DNA of 18,820 bases from Gemmatimonadaceae bacterium (lineage in GTDB: Bacteria; Gemmatimonadota; Gemmatimonadetes; Gemmatimonadales; Gemmatimonadaceae), in the NCBI GenBank assembly GCA_025357975.1, contig JANYKY010000088.1:1-18820 (forward strand). Direction: 5' to 3'. The notes under the pieces were generated by a model. The model worked only from the letters and a program-made list of their open reading frames with translations. It had not been told where the DNA came from and did no database searches. This document shows, piece by piece, positions 5,562 through 13,828 of the stretch (the stretch's first letter is position 1; each line of letters starts with the position of its first letter). Made by a program: the position numbers and the translations under genes.

Positions 5562-7643
5562 CTAAGGCACGACGCTGACCTTCATCGATCCGACAGGCCG
5601 TGTGTAACGCTTGTACCAGCTCATCATGTATAACTGCGTACGGATCCAGTTGGACGGCTTGCTCCCCGTCCCGTGATATTCGCCTTCGAACCGAAGTAAC
5701 GCTGTCGGAACGCCTCGCATCTTCAGGGCCGAGTAATATTCCTCGGACTGCGGCATCGGCGTGCGGCGATCTAGCTCCCCGGTCATCAAAAGTGTTGGAG
5801 TCGTGACGTTTCCGACGTACATGAGCGGCGATTGTTTGAGCCACTGCTCCGGTTTTTCCCAGAAAGGGGCATCAAAGAAATTGTAGGTAAAGAGCGGAAT
5901 ATCGGTCTGACCCGCCATGCTCACCCAGTCGATTACCGGGCAGCGCACGGCCGCAGCAGCGAACCGATTTGTATGCCCTATCACCCAGCTCGATAGCACT
6001 CCGCCTCCGCTGCAGCCGCCGACGTACATTCGCGTCGGGTCGATGTAGCCGCGAGCGACGACGGTGTCTATGCCGGCCATCAGGTCCTCATAATCGACGC
6101 CTGGGTACGCCCGCTCGATGGCGTTTCCAAATGCGCTGCCGTATCCGGTGCTTCCCCGAGGGTTCGTGTACAACACAACGAATCCATTGGCAGCGAAGTT
6201 CTGAAATTGAGGATTGAACGCCACGGTGTAGGCGCCGTGAGGACCACCGTGAATCTCCATGATCAATGGATACTTCTTCGACGGATCAAATGACGGCGGC
6301 TTCACTATCCATCCGTCGATGCGTGCTCCGCCAGTCGATGGGTAAGTGATTTTCTCGATGCTGCCGAGCTGGATGCGGTCGAGCACGTCATCATTGACGT
6401 TCGTGAGGCGAACGACAGAACTACCGGCCTTTCGGAGATCCACTCGAACCACATCGTTGGGCTTGTCGGAGAGTGCCTCAAGACCCGCGGCCACGCCGGC
6501 CCTCGAAACAGATCCGACAGAGAGCGTGTGAGCGCCGCTAGTCAATCGGCGCACGCCCCCTCCGCTACTGGCAAAGAAAATGTTCGACGTTCCGTGGTCG
6601 TCACTCGAGAAATACACGCCACTTCCATCGCCGGCCCAAGTCAATTGCCCTGCGTCCCGATCGAGCGTTCCAGAGATTTTGCGCATCGTTCCGCCTTCAA
6701 TCGGCATTACATAAACTTCCGATGCGTGATAGCTGGCTTTAGTGGCGGCATACCCGCTAAAGGCGATCAGCTTTCCATCGGGCGACACACTCGGCTCTGC
6801 CCAGACGCCGTCTTCGTTGATGAGCCGCCTGGTTGCGCCATTCGACACATCGACGCGGTAGATATTTGAGTTGCGATAGTTGAGGTCGGCGGTCGAATCG
6901 CTGATTCCGTCCACGAGAATACCCCGACCATCGGGAGTCCAGCTCCAGCCAACGCTTCCATCCAGACCGTCAAATCTGGCTCCGACATTCCAGTCGCCCG
7001 ATGTCAGTTGCCTTGGCGTTCCGCCGTCGGCGGTTACAACGAACATGTGGCGATAGCCGGGCTCGGAAAAGCCGCGCTGATCCTGCTTGAAATGGAGTTG
7101 TTGTACTATCCGCGGATCTCCAACCCACTTGGCACCGGCCGGCGCCTTCGGCATGTCGATTTTCCACACAGGCGCTTTCGGCACGAACATGCTGAAGCCG
7201 ATCCACTTCCCGTCAGGGGACCATTGGATGTCGGCGGGAGCGTCTGTAACTCTCGTGATCTGTGACGCCGGGCCTTCGCTCGCCACATACTTGACGAAAA
7301 GCTGCGTTCCCTTAGAGTCACCTTCAGCCACATAGGCTATGCGGGTTCCATCCGGCGACCATTTCGCGTTTCCACCCTTTACCAGAAATCTGTTGTGCGA
7401 CCCATCGGCATCCACGATCCAGAGTGCCGACTCCCACTTGTCCTCAAGCTGGTTCACCCAGCCACGCCCATAGATGATCTGCCGTCCATCGGGAGAGATC
7501 TGAGGATTTGAAACCCTTTCCAAATCGAGTGAGTGCTCGGTGGTGAACAATGTCGCCGATCTGGCTTCCTGCGCTTCGCACATTCCGGCGAGCAACAGTG
7601 CCGGCAGGATCAACGCAAGTGCAGCCGAAATTGGACGTCGCAT
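5562..7643 (-). CDS. Secreted S9-family prolyl oligopeptidase-like serine peptidase
   Basis: A 693-residue S9 peptidase (acylaminoacyl-peptidase/DPP-like), expected to trim peptides in the periplasm or outside the cell. MRRPISAALALILPALLLAG... is a signal peptide, probably cut around Cys22-Glu26; AGMC is not a good lipobox. Residues 40-410 carry PD40-like beta-propeller repeats (SPDGRQIIYGR, WSPDGTRIAYVA, WSPDGKWIGFS, VSPDGKLIAFSG). The alpha/beta-hydrolase domain follows from about 430: oxyanion region EIHGGPHG (464-470), NPRGSTGYG (494-502), nucleophile elbow GGCSGGG with Ser545, then Asp625 in TGELDRRTP and His657 in EGEYHGTG. All three catalytic residues are in place. Start ATG 7643 has GCGAGAG upstream. 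It lies downstream of the marC-like gene, 98 bases apart and on the same strand, and may be co-transcribed. Confidence 0.93.
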   Translation of the reverse strand: MRRPISAALALILPALLLAGMCEAQEARSATLFTTEHSLDLERVSNPQISPDGRQIIYGRGWVNQLEDKWESALWIVDADGSHNRFLVKGGNAKWSPDGTRIAYVAEGDSKGTQLFVKYVASEGPASQITRVTDAPADIQWSPDGKWIGFSMFVPKAPVWKIDMPKAPAGAKWVGDPRIVQQLHFKQDQRGFSEPGYRHMFVVTADGGTPRQLTSGDWNVGARFDGLDGSVGWSWTPDGRGILVDGISDSTADLNYRNSNIYRVDVSNGATRRLINEDGVWAEPSVSPDGKLIAFSGYAATKASYHASEVYVMPIEGGTMRKISGTLDRDAGQLTWAGDGSGVYFSSDDHGTSNIFFASSGGGVRRLTSGAHTLSVGSVSRAGVAAGLEALSDKPNDVVRVDLRKAGSSVVRLTNVNDDVLDRIQLGSIEKITYPSTGGARIDGWIVKPPSFDPSKKYPLIMEIHGGPHGAYTVAFNPQFQNFAANGFVVLYTNPRGSTGYGSAFGNAIERAYPGVDYEDLMAGIDTVVARGYIDPTRMYVGGCSGGGVLSSWVIGHTNRFAAAAVRCPVIDWVSMAGQTDIPLFTYNFFDAPFWEKPEQWLKQSPLMYVGNVTTPTLLMTGELDRRTPMPQSEEYYSALKMRGVPTALLRFEGEYHGTGSKPSNWIRTQLYMMSWYKRYTRPVGSMKVSVVP

Positions 7644-7741
7644 TGGAACTCTCGCCTAGGGTTGAAATGAAATACGAAGTTACGCCCGTAGGCTCGGAAT
7701 GTCGAAGGGGCCGTGCGACAGCCCAGCTTCCCTTGCAGGTT

Positions 7742-8383
7742 TCAGTGAATCGCGGAAATCGCTCGCGAAATAATTCCAGCGTCCTGCGCGCCGGAGATAA
7801 CGAATTGCACCGCGACAGCTGCGAGCAACAGCCCCATGATTCGCGTCGCGACACGAATCCCTGATCCACCGAGCCGTGTGAACACACGATCACCGATACG
7901 AAGCAGCATCCATGATATGAGCATGGTCAGGATAATCGACCCGTGCACCACAAGCTTCTGCATGGGCCCGCTTGCTTGAGACCCGAGCACCATTACTGTC
8001 GACATCGCGCCAGGGCCGGCAAGCATCGGAATTCCGAGTGGAGTGATTCCAACATCATCCTTCTGCTGGCCTTCCATCAGCTCCTCGGTCCCTTCCTGGG
8101 TTGTGCGCTTCGCGCGCAGCATGTCCATTGCCACAAGCCAGAGGATAAAACCGCCCGCAATTCGGAATGCTGGGAGCGTAACGCCGAACATTTTGAGAAT
8201 CAGGTCACCGGCTGACGCGAATACCAGCAGCGTTATCGCCGCCGAAACACACGCCGCGCGTGCCGTCAACTTCCGCCGTTCCGGGCTCTCCGTCCGCACA
8301 AAGGCGAGGTAAGCGGGCACGACTGCGATCGGATCCACCAGAAAAAGGATTGACGTGAACGTGATAAATGCGAATTGGCTCAT
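7742..8383 (-). CDS. MarC-family integral membrane protein
   Basis: A 213-residue hydrophobic inner-membrane protein of the MarC (UPF0056) family; its function is unsettled, although some relatives have been called antibiotic-resistance proteins or NAAT transporters. Visible: an N-terminal membrane segment with the family motif FLVDPIAVVPAYL (14-26), segments near 45-60 and 68-88 (FRIAGGFILWLVAMDML), a hydrophilic loop (91-112), the second half starting GIPMLAGPGAMSTVMVLGS (117-135), and helices near 145-163 and 180-197, giving about six membrane segments. I chose ATG 8383 because MSQFAFITFTSILF is the usual MarC N-terminus; the frame runs on upstream to 8686, but that part is basic, non-membrane and overlaps the divergent protease gene. 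No strong Shine-Dalgarno. Confidence 0.92.
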   Translation of the reverse strand: MSQFAFITFTSILFLVDPIAVVPAYLAFVRTESPERRKLTARAACVSAAITLLVFASAGDLILKMFGVTLPAFRIAGGFILWLVAMDMLRAKRTTQEGTEELMEGQQKDDVGITPLGIPMLAGPGAMSTVMVLGSQASGPMQKLVVHGSIILTMLISWMLLRIGDRVFTRLGGSGIRVATRIMGLLLAAVAVQFVISGAQDAGIISRAISAIH

Positions 8384-8557
8384 TTTCTGGCAGCGATCAT
8401 GAGGGAGCGCGGAAACAAAGTTGCCTCCGCGTTTTCCTGCTTTGCCTCGAAAGAGTTTCGTCGCGAAATCATGTAAGGGAAGTTTGTGGTCGCTGGCGGA
8501 ATAGCAAGCACGCCATAACGTTTCTTCCGTAGGAAAGCTCACCGCCACCCCACAACG
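8384..8557. promoter_or_regulatory. Divergent intergenic region (marC-like / tricorn-like)
   Basis: These 174 bases separate two divergently transcribed genes and must hold both promoters. A weak hairpin, CGCGGA at 8408-8413 and TCCGCG at 8426-8431 followed by TTTT, is visible; I could not pick out a convincing -35/-10 pair or operator. Confidence 0.4.
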
Positions 8558-11500
8558 ATGCCACTCGCACAAGCGCGCCTCCTCGTCGGTCTCGTTCTCG
8601 TCGCCTACGTCCAGACCCCATCCACTGTGGTCGACGAGCCAGTAGGTCGGCCTTCGCTTTCGGAACCGAGTTTTTCTCCGGACCACCGGGAAATTGCATT
8701 CGCGTCAGGCGGCGACATCTGGACGGTGCCCGCGTCTGGCGGCGATGCGCGATTGCTCATTTCGCATCCCGCAACCGAGAGACGCCCCTTTTATTCGCCG
8801 GACGGCACTCGCCTCGCCTTCACATCGACGCGCACCGGAAACGGCGACATCTACGTGCTGACACTCGCTACGGGTGATCTTGACCGCATCACTTTCGACG
8901 ACGGTCTCGACCTTCTCGATGGATGGTCGCACGACGGAAAATATCTCTACTTCTCGTCAACCAGTCGCGACATCTCCGGAATGAACGACGTCTTCCGCGT
9001 CAGCTCAGCCGGCGGTACACCGATGCAGGTCGCGGGTGACCGCTACGTTAACGAGTACTGGTCATCCGCCTCACCCGACGGACGCACGCTTGCCATCACG
9101 GCGCGCGGACGCGCCTCGACGGATTGGTGGAGAAGAGGCCACAGTCACATCGATGAGAGTGAGATCTGGCTTCTGAATAATGCCGAGCCCGGCGCGACCG
9201 GCGGTCCGAAATACTCGCAAGTCACGACAGGCGGTGCAAAAAGCGAGTGGCCAATGTGGTCTGCTGACGGCACGAATCTGTTCTTCGTCAGCGATCGAAG
9301 TGGCAGCCAGAATCTGTGGACACGCGGAGTCTTGGGCGGCGAGCCGCACCAGCTTACAGACTTCACGACGGGGCGCGTGCTGTGGCCTGCCATCTCGAAC
9401 GATGGCAACGCAATTGTCTTCGAGCGTGACTTCGGTATCTGGGTGTACGATCGCGCGACCAATTCTGCACATCAGGTTCCAGTGCTTCTTCGCGGTGCAC
9501 CGGCCGGCAATTCAAGCGACCATCAAACTCTAAGCAATGGAATCAGGGATTTCGCCCTTTCACCCGACGCAAAGAAAGTTGCGTTCCTCGTGCATGGTGA
9601 GATTTTCGCGGCGTCGGCCAGGGATGGAGGGGATGCAGCACGTGTTACGCGTACATCCGGCGCCGAAGGCCAGCTCAAGTGGGCGCCAGACAGCCGTCGC
9701 CTTGTTTACGCAAGCGATCGCGATGGTGTGTCCCATCTCTTTCTATATGATTTCGGCGCACGTGCGGAGACTCAGCTCACTCGAGGCGATGGCGGAGACG
9801 TAACGCCGCAATGGTCGCCGGATGGAAAGAGCATCGCATTTGTACATGACGCCAAAGAGATCCGAGTGATCGACCCAGTGATGAAGAGCGACAGGCGCGT
9901 CACGACTGCCATTCTCGACAGGCCACCGTTTCTTTCCGAGCGCGCAATCACGTGGTCACCTGACAGCAGATGGATCGCGTACCTCGCACCGACGGGCAGC
10001 AAACTCTTCGGAGACGTATTCGTTGTAAGCGCCGAAGGAGGAACCGGACGGCCGGTCAGCTTTCAACCGACCACGTCCAGCAACACGGTTTCGTGGTCTG
10101 CGGACGGCACATTCATTCTTCTCGACGCGACGCAACGCACCGAGCAGGGGGAACTCATTCGAGTCGATCTTGTGCCGAGAACGCCGCGGTTTCGCGAAGA
10201 TCAGTTCCGTGAACTGTTTCCATCTGAGGGTCCGAGACCGGTCAATCCCGCCCAGCGGCCGGTGGACACTACGCAACAGCAACGACTTGAAGCTCCGCTC
10301 GTCAGGCGCGATTCGGCTCGATCCGCCACCGATACGGCAGTGGCAAAAAAACCCGCGGCGAAACGAACCGAGATATCCTTCGACGGTATTCGCCAGCGAA
10401 GCAGCTCAATCCCCGTCGGAGTCGATGTTAACTCCGAAGTGCTCAGTCCTGACGGCAAGTACGTATTGCTCACTGCAGGAGCGGCGGGCCAACAGAATCT
10501 TTACGTGTATCCTGTCGACGATCTCCTGCGCGACGAGCGGATTGCGCGGCAAATCACATCTACATCGGGAACCAAGAACAGCGCGCAGTGGTCGCCTGAT
10601 GGAAAGGAAGTCTGGTACCTGGAGAATGGCCGCATCAGCATCGTGAACGTCGACACGAGAGCGGTTCGCCCACTCGCGGTCACGGCCGAGATGGATATCG
10701 ATTTCGCCAAAGAAAAGATGGTGGCATTCGAGGAAGCGTGGCGGTACCTCAGAGACAATTTCTTCGACGACAAAATGAATGGCGTGGATTGGAACCAGGC
10801 TCACTCCACCTATGGTGCTCAGGTCGCCGGCTCGAAAACTCCGGACGAAATGCGGCGGGTCATGCAGCTCATGGTCGGAGAGCTCAACTCCTCGCACTCC
10901 GGTGTAAATGGTCCACCCGCCCAGCAACCTTATACCGGCCGTCTTGGACTTCGCTTCGATCGGGCCGAGTACGAAAGATCCGGCGCGCTGAAGGTCGCCG
11001 AGATAACGCCTTTGAGCGCAGCCTCGCTCGCGAGCAGGATCAAGATCGGCGACTACCTGACGGCGGTGGACGGACAGTCGATCGGAGCCCATAAGAACCT
11101 GGACGAACTCATGTCCTACCGTGTTGGACGACAGACGACGCTTACTCTCAAGGGCCCGGGTGGATCTTACGATGCCTCGGTAATGCCCGTGACCTCAGCC
11201 ACTGACAAGCGATTGCTGTATCGGGGATGGGTGGACGAGCAGCGCGCATACGTGTCGAAGATCAGCGGCGGCAAGCTCGGCTACGTCCACATGTTCGATA
11301 TGGGATCGGGTTCACTTGACCAGCTTCAGGCGGATCTCGATGCGGAGAATTCCTCGAAGGCCGGAGTTGTCATCGATGTGCGCAATAACAATGGTGGATT
11401 CGTCAATTCATATGCGCTTGATATTTTCACCCGCCACGGGTTCCTCACAATGCAGTCGCGTGACCAGCCTGCGACGGGAGCTCGAACCCAGTTGGGCCAG

Positions 11501-11842
11501 CGCTCGCTCGAACTGCCGACTGTTCTTGTGACGAACATGCACTCGCTCAGCGATGCCGAGGATTTTACTGAAGGCTACCGGTCGATGAAGCTCGGAAAGG
11601 TCGTCGGCGAACCCACAGCGGGATGGATTGTGTACACGTCCGATGTCGGGCTGATCGACGGATCCACCGTGCGATTGCCGTCAACACGAATTCGCGGGGC
11701 GGATGGCAAGGACATGGAAAACAACCCTCGGCCCGTCGATGTGCTTGTTGTGCGGCCGGTCGGGGAGGGGCTTTCCGGGCGAGATTCCCAGCTCGATGCT
11801 GCAGTTAGTGTCTTGATGGCGCAGCTTGGGCTGAGGAACTGA
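8558..11842 (+). CDS. Secreted tricorn-like S41 protease
   Basis: A 1094-residue tricorn-protease homologue, close to the archaeal tricorn length. In archaea tricorn degrades peptides released by the proteasome; the bacterial homologue here begins with a short signal sequence (MPLAQARLLVGLVLVAYVQT), so it probably acts in the periplasm. Residues 30-680 hold PD40/WD-type propeller repeats (SFSPDHREIAFAS, YSPDGTRLAFTS, WSADGTNLFFVS, WSPDGKSIAFVH and others), with a Pro/Ala/Arg-rich linker near 550-610. The catalytic part has a tricorn-type C1 domain (FEEAWRYLRDNFF..., about 724 on) with His780 in NSSHSG, a PDZ domain (about 805-875, GLRFDRAEYERSG...ITPLSAASLASRIKIGD), and the S41 core with Ser998 in MHSLSDAEDF and GEPTAGW nearby. 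No Shine-Dalgarno is close to the ATG. The stop abuts a 13-base palindrome. Confidence 0.92.
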   Translation: MPLAQARLLVGLVLVAYVQTPSTVVDEPVGRPSLSEPSFSPDHREIAFASGGDIWTVPASGGDARLLISHPATERRPFYSPDGTRLAFTSTRTGNGDIYVLTLATGDLDRITFDDGLDLLDGWSHDGKYLYFSSTSRDISGMNDVFRVSSAGGTPMQVAGDRYVNEYWSSASPDGRTLAITARGRASTDWWRRGHSHIDESEIWLLNNAEPGATGGPKYSQVTTGGAKSEWPMWSADGTNLFFVSDRSGSQNLWTRGVLGGEPHQLTDFTTGRVLWPAISNDGNAIVFERDFGIWVYDRATNSAHQVPVLLRGAPAGNSSDHQTLSNGIRDFALSPDAKKVAFLVHGEIFAASARDGGDAARVTRTSGAEGQLKWAPDSRRLVYASDRDGVSHLFLYDFGARAETQLTRGDGGDVTPQWSPDGKSIAFVHDAKEIRVIDPVMKSDRRVTTAILDRPPFLSERAITWSPDSRWIAYLAPTGSKLFGDVFVVSAEGGTGRPVSFQPTTSSNTVSWSADGTFILLDATQRTEQGELIRVDLVPRTPRFREDQFRELFPSEGPRPVNPAQRPVDTTQQQRLEAPLVRRDSARSATDTAVAKKPAAKRTEISFDGIRQRSSSIPVGVDVNSEVLSPDGKYVLLTAGAAGQQNLYVYPVDDLLRDERIARQITSTSGTKNSAQWSPDGKEVWYLENGRISIVNVDTRAVRPLAVTAEMDIDFAKEKMVAFEEAWRYLRDNFFDDKMNGVDWNQAHSTYGAQVAGSKTPDEMRRVMQLMVGELNSSHSGVNGPPAQQPYTGRLGLRFDRAEYERSGALKVAEITPLSAASLASRIKIGDYLTAVDGQSIGAHKNLDELMSYRVGRQTTLTLKGPGGSYDASVMPVTSATDKRLLYRGWVDEQRAYVSKISGGKLGYVHMFDMGSGSLDQLQADLDAENSSKAGVVIDVRNNNGGFVNSYALDIFTRHGFLTMQSRDQPATGARTQLGQRSLELPTVLVTNMHSLSDAEDFTEGYRSMKLGKVVGEPTAGWIVYTSDVGLIDGSTVRLPSTRIRGADGKDMENNPRPVDVLVVRPVGEGLSGRDSQLDAAVSVLMAQLGLRN

Positions 11843-11855
11843 CTGAGTGACTCAG
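11843..11855. repeat. 13-base palindrome abutting the tricorn-like stop codon
   Basis: CTGAGTGACTCAG is a perfect dyad around a central G and begins on the base after the TGA. It sits directly left of element B. It is too short and lacks a T-run for a terminator; the meaning is unknown. Confidence 0.5.
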
Positions 11856-11856
11856 A

Positions 11857-12103
11857 CTACAACTACGACAACTACAACTACCGTTTAACTACGATGCACA
11901 GATGTAAATGATGACGGCTGAATACGATGCCGGATATGGGTTCATTCCCCTCCTCCAGCTCCCGCTTTTTGTGGTCAAACAACAAAAAGGGAAACCAGAA
12001 TTCGGGAGACATTGCTGCGGATTGAAATCGCCCCGGCACTCATCACTTTCATCTGTGCATCGTATTTAATCGGCAGTTGTATTTATCGTGGTTATCGTAG
12101 TTG
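11857..12103. repeat. Intergenic palindromic element B (6-base units, central hairpin)
   Basis: Bases 11875-11914 and the reverse complement of 12040-12079 agree at 35 of 40 positions without gaps. The outer ends (about 11857-11874 and 12080-12103) are looser and consist of CAACTA/CGACAA-type hexamers. A perfect 8-base stem, CTTTTTGT at 11965-11972 and ACAAAAAG at 11982-11989, lies in the middle, and its dyad centre (11977) is identical to that of the outer arms. The whole thing therefore reads as one long palindrome with conserved ends and core but diverged mid-arms. No gene or target-site duplication is seen. Together with the terminator it fills the 336-base space between the tricorn-like gene and the 72-residue gene. 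Confidence 0.8.
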
Positions 12104-12128
12104 GATGTGCTCCAGCCGCCAGAAAAGG

Positions 12129-12156
12129 AAAGAGCCACTCGAACGAGCGGCTCTTT
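12129..12156. terminator. Bidirectional intrinsic terminator
   Basis: AAAGAGCCACTCG at 12129-12141 pairs with CGAGCGGCTCTTT at 12144-12156 at 12 of 13 positions (one A-C mismatch). T-rich tracts follow in both directions: TTTCTTT on the plus strand and TTTCCTTTT on the minus strand. It starts 22 bases after the stop of the minus-strand 72-residue gene, and would also stop transcripts coming from the tricorn-like gene. Confidence 0.85.
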
Positions 12157-12178
12157 CTTTACTTCGGGTTCGGACAAG

Positions 12179-12397
12179 TCAGTTTTCCGTTTGGTCTCCC
12201 TCGTTGTCGTAGCCCAGTCCGTCTGCTTCGAGCAATCTGTCGAACATTCCAGCGACGAGATCAGCGCCCTTCTCTCCGATGCTTGCCGCGCCGTTCCAAC
12301 CCTTCTGGAACCACGCCCCGAGATTCAGCACATCCTCCGCCACATCATGCGCCGATGCCTGGGGATCAGGCGTCGTCGGTGCTCCATAGAGCTCCAT
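12179..12397 (-). CDS. Small protein of unknown function (72 aa)
   Basis: I do not recognise this 72-residue protein. It is accepted as real because a full AGGAGGT Shine-Dalgarno ends three bases before its ATG and a strong terminator follows its stop by 22 bases. The sequence is soluble and acidic: MELYGAPTTPDPQASAHD, then VAEDVLNLGAWFQKGWNGAAS, then EKGADLVAGMFDRLLEADGLG, and an acidic tail DNEGDQTEN. The middle could form two amphipathic helices; there is no signal peptide, membrane segment, Cys or zinc motif. It lies between the tricorn-like protease element and ispH, on the ispH strand, downstream of ispH with a 144-base gap, which is wide enough for its own promoter. An antisense plus-strand frame across it has no comparable translation signal. 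Confidence 0.65.
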   Translation of the reverse strand: MELYGAPTTPDPQASAHDVAEDVLNLGAWFQKGWNGAASIGEKGADLVAGMFDRLLEADGLGYDNEGDQTEN

Positions 12398-12541
12398 AAT
12401 ACCTCCTCTGTAAAGCTCGTGTCCTTGTTACGCCATGCACCATAACAAGTTTCGCGCCCGCCGCCCATAGCAAAGTAAATCGCCGGCAATCTCAAGACGA
12501 TTGGCCGGCGACCGGGTGACAATATCGTTACCGGCGGAGCG

Positions 12542-13810
12542 TCATTTTATGGCGTCGGGACTCGTTCCGCGCGTCGCAAATATTCGCCCGATCGCGTCCC
12601 CGATCTTGTTATTCGGCGTACTCGCGCCCGCGGTTACCCCGATCGTCATGTGCCCCGGCCGGCTGAGCCAGCCGCTCTCGAGCACATCTTCCGAGCGCCC
12701 GGGCGGCCGGTGCAGCACGGTTCGGTTGATCGGATCGATCGCCGAGGCGTCTTCCACGTGGTAGGTGCAGACTTTCTCGGAGCAAAGGGCAGCGAGGGAG
12801 ATTGTATTGCTCGAATTATATCCACCGATTACGACCATCACATCGAGCGGCTCGGCCAACAGCTCATTGACGGCGTCCTGCCTTTCCTGCGTGGCGCTGC
12901 AGATGGTATCGAAAGTCTTGAAATTGGCTTTCGCGTATTCTTCGCCATGCGCGCGCAGCATCGCCTGCCCGATTGACGCGCCGATCGCCAGCGATTCCTT
13001 GGCAAGCATGGTTGTCTGGTTCGCGACGCCGATGCGACGCAGATGAATCTCCGGATCGAATCCACTCGAGGCCCCATGGGGAAAGCGGTTCATCAACTCG
13101 GCTCCAGAGATTTTTCGCTCGATGAAATCGCCGACAATCGTCGCCTCTGCCATGTTCCGGACAACGAAGTGATGCGCATTTGGATATTTGGCGGCCTGCG
13201 ATGCCGTCGCCCTCGTTTCTTCATGGTAGTACTTGCCATGAATCAGCGATGTGTAGCCTTCGCGCGCGTATGATTCGACGCGCTTCCAGACGTTGAGAAC
13301 AGAGCCGCAAGTCGTGTCCACCATCACGCACCCGATTGCGCGGAGTTTCTCGAAATCGTGGATCGTGACGCCGAATGCTGGCAAAATGACGACGTCCGAA
13401 GGCTCCACGATACTATAGTCTATGCCGTCCGGCCCCATCTCCAGAATCTGGACACCCATGTCGCGTAAGTTGCTGTTGACGTGAGGGTTATGAATGATCT
13501 CGCCGGCCAGGAACACTCGCCGGTCGGGAAATTTCCGGCGCGTTTGATACGCGTAGTCCACGGCTCGCTCGACTCCGTAGCAGAATCCCAGCTCCCGGGC
13601 CAGGCGAATTGTCGTCGCCCCGGCCGTAAGCCGGAAATCACGAGCACGAAGCAGATCGACCAGCCCGCCGCTATAATCAGACGCGAGCTCACCCTGAACC
13701 TCGGCCTTGAGGCCAAAGCCTTTCCGAAAATAGACGTCAGCGCCCGCGTTCTGCTTTGAGTCAGAATGCGTGCTGGCTCTGTCTGGTGCCTTCAGTGACG
13801 AGTCGGACAT
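12542..13810 (-). CDS. ispH: 4-hydroxy-3-methylbut-2-enyl diphosphate reductase IspH (long form)
   Basis: IspH (LytB) carries out the last step of the MEP isoprenoid pathway, reducing HMBPP to IPP and DMAPP with a [4Fe-4S] cluster. The three cluster cysteines are Cys77 (ELGFCYGVERA), Cys168 (VDTTCGSVLNVWKRV) and Cys304 (FDTICSATQERQ). The protein has 422 residues, the long type seen in plants and cyanobacteria rather than the roughly 310-residue E. coli type; the typical N-terminal YFRKGFGLKAEV...ATTIRLARELGFC stretch is present. About 20 polar residues precede the conserved part, and ATG 13810 is the only usual start codon before it. No Shine-Dalgarno is visible. The gene diverges from the S66 peptidase gene with only 18 bases between starts, so its promoter must lie within that neighbour's coding sequence. 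Confidence 0.96.
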   Translation of the reverse strand: MSDSSLKAPDRASTHSDSKQNAGADVYFRKGFGLKAEVQGELASDYSGGLVDLLRARDFRLTAGATTIRLARELGFCYGVERAVDYAYQTRRKFPDRRVFLAGEIIHNPHVNSNLRDMGVQILEMGPDGIDYSIVEPSDVVILPAFGVTIHDFEKLRAIGCVMVDTTCGSVLNVWKRVESYAREGYTSLIHGKYYHEETRATASQAAKYPNAHHFVVRNMAEATIVGDFIERKISGAELMNRFPHGASSGFDPEIHLRRIGVANQTTMLAKESLAIGASIGQAMLRAHGEEYAKANFKTFDTICSATQERQDAVNELLAEPLDVMVVIGGYNSSNTISLAALCSEKVCTYHVEDASAIDPINRTVLHRPPGRSEDVLESGWLSRPGHMTIGVTAGASTPNNKIGDAIGRIFATRGTSPDAIK

Positions 13811-13828
13811 ACGAGGAAATCTAGCGTT

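Noticed and set aside
5580..5760. Possible lipobox in the S9 peptidase signal peptide (AGMC)
   Set aside because: Met just before Cys does not fit the usual [LVI][ASTVI][GAS]C lipobox; signal peptidase I cleavage is more likely. (The residues lie near the gene start at 7643.)
8384..8686. 100-codon N-terminal extension of the MarC-like gene
   Set aside because: Basic, non-membrane sequence overlapping the start of the divergent protease gene; MarC proteins begin at the chosen Met.
10406..11092. Minus-strand frame of 228 codons inside the tricorn-like gene
   Set aside because: Antisense shadow of a well-supported gene with no motif of its own.
12101..12445. Plus-strand frame of 114 codons opposite the 72-residue gene
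   Set aside because: It reads through the bidirectional terminator and lacks a ribosome-binding site, while the opposite strand has AGGAGGT and a terminator.
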